From Kitasatospora gansuensis (GTDB lineage Bacteria > Actinomycetota > Actinomycetes > Streptomycetales > Streptomycetaceae): 64,000 nucleotides of DNA. A program made the translations under genes and the position numbers. The stretch covers positions 2,666,001-2,730,000 of the forward strand of contig NZ_JACHJR010000001.1 of NCBI RefSeq assembly GCF_014203705.1, given 5' to 3'. Within the stretch, counting starts at the first letter, position 1; each line of letters starts with the position of its first letter. Positions 58,895-64,000 of this stretch are shown here, in pieces. The notes under the pieces are model-generated. The model did not search any database. It worked only from the letters and a program-made list of their open reading frames with translations, and was not told the DNA's origin.

Positions 58895-60184
58895 CTACCA
58901 GGCGCTCCACGGCATCGTCCAGCCGCTCAGGCCGTTGTCGCCCGAGACCGTCGGGCCCTTGGAGTTCTGGATCTTCACCACGTCACCGACGATCGAGCTG
59001 GCGAAGTACTTGCCCGCGGTGGAGGCGTCGTCGCCGCCCTTGGTGTCCGCCATCGAGACGCAGCCGTGGCTGGCGTTGTACTTGCCGAAGGCGTTGCCCC
59101 AGTAGTTGCCGTGCACGTAGGTGCCGGTGGCGGTCAGCCGCATCGCGTGCGGGACGTCCGAGATGTCGTACTCGGAGCCCTTGATGTTGGAGACGGTGGC
59201 CGAGTTCATCCGGGTCACCTTCTCCATGCTGGAGACGACCATGGTGCCGTTCCAGGACGGGTTCTGGTCGTCGCCCGCGGTGATCGGGATGGTCCTGGTC
59301 GCACCGTCCCGGGTGACCGTCATCTGGTGGGTGGCCGCGTCCGCGACGCTGATCTGCGAGCGGCCGATGGTGAACGGCTCGTCCCGGTCCACGTCGCCGT
59401 AGACGCCGGGCGCCACCTCGACGTTCTTCAGGCGGTACTTGATGGTGACCTTGGTGCCGGACTTCCAGTAGGTCTCCGGCCGGAAGTCCAGCCGCTGGGA
59501 GCCGAACCAGTGCCCCTTCACCACGGTGTGGTTGCTGTCCTCGAAGGTGATGCCCTTGAGCACCGCCTCCTTGTTCTTCACCGCCTTGCCGAAGCTGACC
59601 GAGACGATCATGCCGACGCCGTACGTGCCGTTGTCGGTGATGTTGTCGTTGACCGAGGCCGTCTTCGCCGGGGTGAGCGTGGTGAAGCTGCTGGTCGAGG
59701 CGGACACCAGACCGTCGGCGTCCTTGGCCTGGGCGCTCACCTTGTAGACCATGCCGACCGTGAGCGGCGCGCTGGGCTTCCAGCTCAGGCCGTCGGCGGT
59801 GATCGCACCGGCCACCGCCTTGCCGTTCTTGTCGGTCACCTCGACGGCGGTGAGCTTGCCACCGGTCACCGCGACGTTCAGGGCGTCGTTCGGGTTGACG
59901 TCCTCGGCGCCGTCCTTGGGCGTCACCGTCAGCACGGCGGCCGAGTTCTTCGGCGCGGACGGGCTGGCGCTCGCGGAGGCCGCGGTGTCGCCGCCGGTCC
60001 CGGCGGTGGCCTTGCCCTTGTCGTCCGTGCCGGAGCCGGAGCCGGAGCTCGAGCAGCCGGCGGTGACCAGCAGCACGCCGCCCATCGCGAGCGCGACTCC
60101 GGCCAGCCGGGTGCGCTTGGCACGGCGCTCGGCCGCGCCCTGAGTCCTGACTATCGCGGCATCGGCCGCCTGTACCGGCTTCAC
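58895..60184 (-). CDS. L,D-transpeptidase lipoprotein with Ig-like domains
   Basis: 429 residues from GTG 60184 (GGAGGGGAG upstream). Lipoprotein signal: basic start ERRAKRTRLAG, hydrophobic VALAMGGVLLVTAGC with lipid cysteine. Two Ig-like domains (LTVTPKDGAEDVNPNDALNV and ...GVGMIVSVSFGKAV) precede the YkuD domain. The catalytic motif is THVHG-type HGNYWGNAFGKYNASHGCVSM split as H...SHGC. It makes 3-3 peptidoglycan cross-links outside the membrane. Confidence 0.92.
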   Translation of the reverse strand: MKPVQAADAAIVRTQGAAERRAKRTRLAGVALAMGGVLLVTAGCSSSGSGSGTDDKGKATAGTGGDTAASASASPSAPKNSAAVLTVTPKDGAEDVNPNDALNVAVTGGKLTAVEVTDKNGKAVAGAITADGLSWKPSAPLTVGMVYKVSAQAKDADGLVSASTSSFTTLTPAKTASVNDNITDNGTYGVGMIVSVSFGKAVKNKEAVLKGITFEDSNHTVVKGHWFGSQRLDFRPETYWKSGTKVTIKYRLKNVEVAPGVYGDVDRDEPFTIGRSQISVADAATHQMTVTRDGATRTIPITAGDDQNPSWNGTMVVSSMEKVTRMNSATVSNIKGSEYDISDVPHAMRLTATGTYVHGNYWGNAFGKYNASHGCVSMADTKGGDDASTAGKYFASSIVGDVVKIQNSKGPTVSGDNGLSGWTMPWSAW

Positions 60185-60404
60185 TCGGTCTGCTCCCCTC
60201 CGGGTATCCACGCTCAGTACACGTTCCGGCGCCGGTTTCAGTTTCACGAAGGGCGGGGGTCGTGCCGAGTTGTTATCTGCGCCCGCCCGCTCGGTGAGGT
60301 CGAGGGACGGCACGGCAGGTCAGGATAACCGGAGAAGATTGGTGTCCGTCCGGGGGGAGGCCGGTGCGGGGTCGGTGCACGGTCGGTGCGCGGCTGGTGC
60401 GGCC

Positions 60405-61598
60405 TCAGTGCAGGCCGAGCGCGCTGCCGCGCCGCCACTCCGCCCAGGTCAGGTTCCAGCCGTTCAGGCCGTTATCCGGCGGCACCTGGTCACCGTCCCG
60501 TCCGCGCACCTCGATCACGTCCCCGACCATGGAGTGCTCGAAGAACCAGCCCGCCGGGGAGGAGTCCGAGCCGCCCTTCTCGTCGGCCAGGCCGAGGCAG
60601 CCGTGGCTGGTGTTGGCGCTGCCGAAGACCGAGCGGGCGGCCCAGTAGTTGCCGTGCACGAAGGTGCCGGAGTTGGTCAGCCGCATCGCGTGCGGGACGT
60701 CCTTGATGTCGTACTCGTCACCCAGGCCGACGGTCTGCGAGTTCATCCGGGTGACCGGGTACTTCTCCGAGATCACCATCGCCCCCAGGTAGGTGGAGAA
60801 CTCCGGGCTGCCGCCGGAGATCCGCAGCGTGCGCAGCACCCGGCCGTCCTCCCGGACCGTCATGGTGTGCGCGTCCAGGTCGGCGGTGCTGACCATCGAG
60901 CGGCCGACGGTGAAGTGCACGTCCTTGGACTGGGTGCCGTAGTCGCCGGGGGCGCCCTGGACGTCCTTGAGCCGCAGCGCCAGGGTGACCTTGGTGCCGG
61001 CCGCCCAGTACTTCTCCGGCCGCAGGTCCAGCCGCCGGTTGCCGAACCAGTGCGCGGTCACCGGCACCGGCGGGTCGGCGGTCACCGTGACGGCCCGCTC
61101 GACCGCGGCCCGGTCGGTGATCGCCCGGCTGAACCGGAGCGAGACCGGCATCCCGACCCCGACCGTGGAGCCGTCCTCCGGGGTGAAGAAGGCCGCGAAG
61201 GTGTGCTCGGGCGCCAGCGTCGCGAAGGCCACGTGCTGGGCCGCCTTCAGCCCGGCGGCGTCCTCGGCCACCGCGTCCAGCGTGTACGGGGTGGCCAGGG
61301 TGAGCCGGCCGTCCGGGGCCCAGCTGCCGTCCGCGGCGATCCGCCCGGCCACCTCGCCGCCCTTGGCGTCGGCCAACCGGACCGAGATCAGCTTTCCCTG
61401 AGCCACCGTCACCTTGACCGGCCCCTCGGCCGGGACCTCCTGGGTGCCGTCCCCCGGGGTCGCGCTGATCACCGCCTTGGAGACGGCCGGGCTCGGCGCG
61501 ACCACCGCCTCGGAGCTGGGTGTACCCCGCCGTTCACTGGAGCAGCCGGTGAGCAGGCAGAGCCCGACCAGCACCACGACCGCCACCCGGGAGCGCAT
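60405..61598 (-). CDS. L,D-transpeptidase lipoprotein with Ig-like domains, paralogue
   Basis: 397 residues from ATG 61598 (CGGAGGAA upstream). Signal: MRSRVAVVVLVGLCLLTGCS with lipid cysteine. Ig-like domains (ISATPGDGTQEVPAEGPVKV, VGVGMPVSLRFSRAI) and YkuD domain with VHGNYWAARSVFGSANTSHG then C. Same layout as the gene at 58895-60184, 220 bp away; a tandem duplicate. The gap 60185-60404 has short GGTCGGTGC-like repeats (60365-60410) and nothing else. Confidence 0.92.
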   Translation of the reverse strand: MRSRVAVVVLVGLCLLTGCSSERRGTPSSEAVVAPSPAVSKAVISATPGDGTQEVPAEGPVKVTVAQGKLISVRLADAKGGEVAGRIAADGSWAPDGRLTLATPYTLDAVAEDAAGLKAAQHVAFATLAPEHTFAAFFTPEDGSTVGVGMPVSLRFSRAITDRAAVERAVTVTADPPVPVTAHWFGNRRLDLRPEKYWAAGTKVTLALRLKDVQGAPGDYGTQSKDVHFTVGRSMVSTADLDAHTMTVREDGRVLRTLRISGGSPEFSTYLGAMVISEKYPVTRMNSQTVGLGDEYDIKDVPHAMRLTNSGTFVHGNYWAARSVFGSANTSHGCLGLADEKGGSDSSPAGWFFEHSMVGDVIEVRGRDGDQVPPDNGLNGWNLTWAEWRRGSALGLH

Positions 61599-61752
61599 CC
61601 CGTTCCTCCGTACGTACCTACCGCTGACGTCAACAACCGTCCGGCATAACGACCCTGGAGCCGCTCGGACACGTGACAGGGAAATCCCGCAGGAGCCGCC
61701 AGAAGTCATCGGACCAGGACAGAATCGTTCACAGTCCGTCACAGCACGGTCC

Positions 61753-61762
61753 GTCACGTGAC
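61753..61762. promoter_or_regulatory. palindrome GTCACGTGAC between divergent genes
   Basis: A perfect 10-bp palindrome; CACGTGAC recurs at 61670-61677, and CCGTCAC occurs at about 61735 and 61752. The 235-bp region 61599-61833 separates the L,D-transpeptidase and glgX and must hold both promoters. Candidate regulator site only. Confidence 0.35.
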
Positions 61763-61833
61763 AGCGGTATCCGATCAGGGAACAAGAGAGCTACGCGGGG
61801 CCCGGGACGTCCCGCGCTGGGAGGGTGCGGCCG

Positions 61834-64000
<2,167 letters not shown>

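Overview
The window is high-GC actinobacterial chromosome. It almost certainly comes from the Streptomycetaceae (Streptomyces or Kitasatospora). Codon use is strongly G/C in third position, many starts are GTG, and the flanking genes are typical of that family: a glycine riboswitch with gcvT-gcvH-glyA-sdaA, two SseB-like genes, paired Ig-domain L,D-transpeptidase lipoproteins and glgX. The species cannot be named from the sequence alone.

Chromosome, left arm (1-14878). A partial TRIC-type channel gene and a methyltransferase gene are followed by a five-gene peptide ABC transporter operon on the minus strand (oppC, oppA, oppB, oppD, oppF), then two SseB-like genes. Next come a 165-bp MITE-like inverted repeat, a tandem glycine riboswitch, and gcvT, gcvH, glyA and sdaA on the plus strand: glycine cleavage, serine/glycine interconversion and serine deamination.

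Prophage (14813-56783, about 42 kb). A complete-looking siphovirus genome is inserted in the last codons of sdaA. A perfect 66-bp direct repeat (14813-14878 and 56718-56783) marks attL and attR. The repeat carries the last 21 SdaA codons plus the stop, so SdaA stays intact. The same 66 bp also forms the in-frame 3' end of the phage integrase gene. From left to right the prophage holds: (a) a regulatory/accessory end (14.9-22.4 kb) with a divergent pair of secreted mini-protein and LuxR-type regulator, seven small overlapping genes, an XRE regulator plus NUDIX pair, a GntR regulator and short hypothetical genes; (b) a lysis and late structural operon on the minus strand, 41.4 to 22.4 kb, running terS, terL, portal, minor head, scaffold, capsid, connectors, major tail, frameshifted tail chaperones, tape measure, tail tip, endolysin and holins; (c) an AT-richer plus-strand cargo gene beside terS; (d) HNH nuclease, small membrane genes and an orphan DNA methyltransferase (42.2-45 kb); (e) an early/replication operon on the minus strand (45.4-53.8 kb) with a replication-initiator-like protein and a DnaN-like clamp; (f) the lysogeny module (53.5-56.8 kb) of Xis-like protein, two opposed XRE regulators, an ImmA-like metalloprotease and the tyrosine integrase.

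Chromosome, right arm (56784-64000). FMN reductase, DinB-family protein, a candidate small RNA, an anti-sigma-type ATPase, two L,D-transpeptidases and the start of glgX.

Most noteworthy signals: the att core shared in frame by host sdaA and phage int, with four 10-bp-phased repeats next to attL; a possible peptide-plus-receptor pair at the prophage edge; a canonical -1 slippery heptamer in the tail chaperone genes; matched hairpin leaders before the major tail and endolysin genes; a duplicated HNH 5' end; an arm-type DNA-binding domain without a recombinase; and a candidate small RNA at 58.0 kb. All functional calls rest on reading motifs and gene order by eye; no database search was run.
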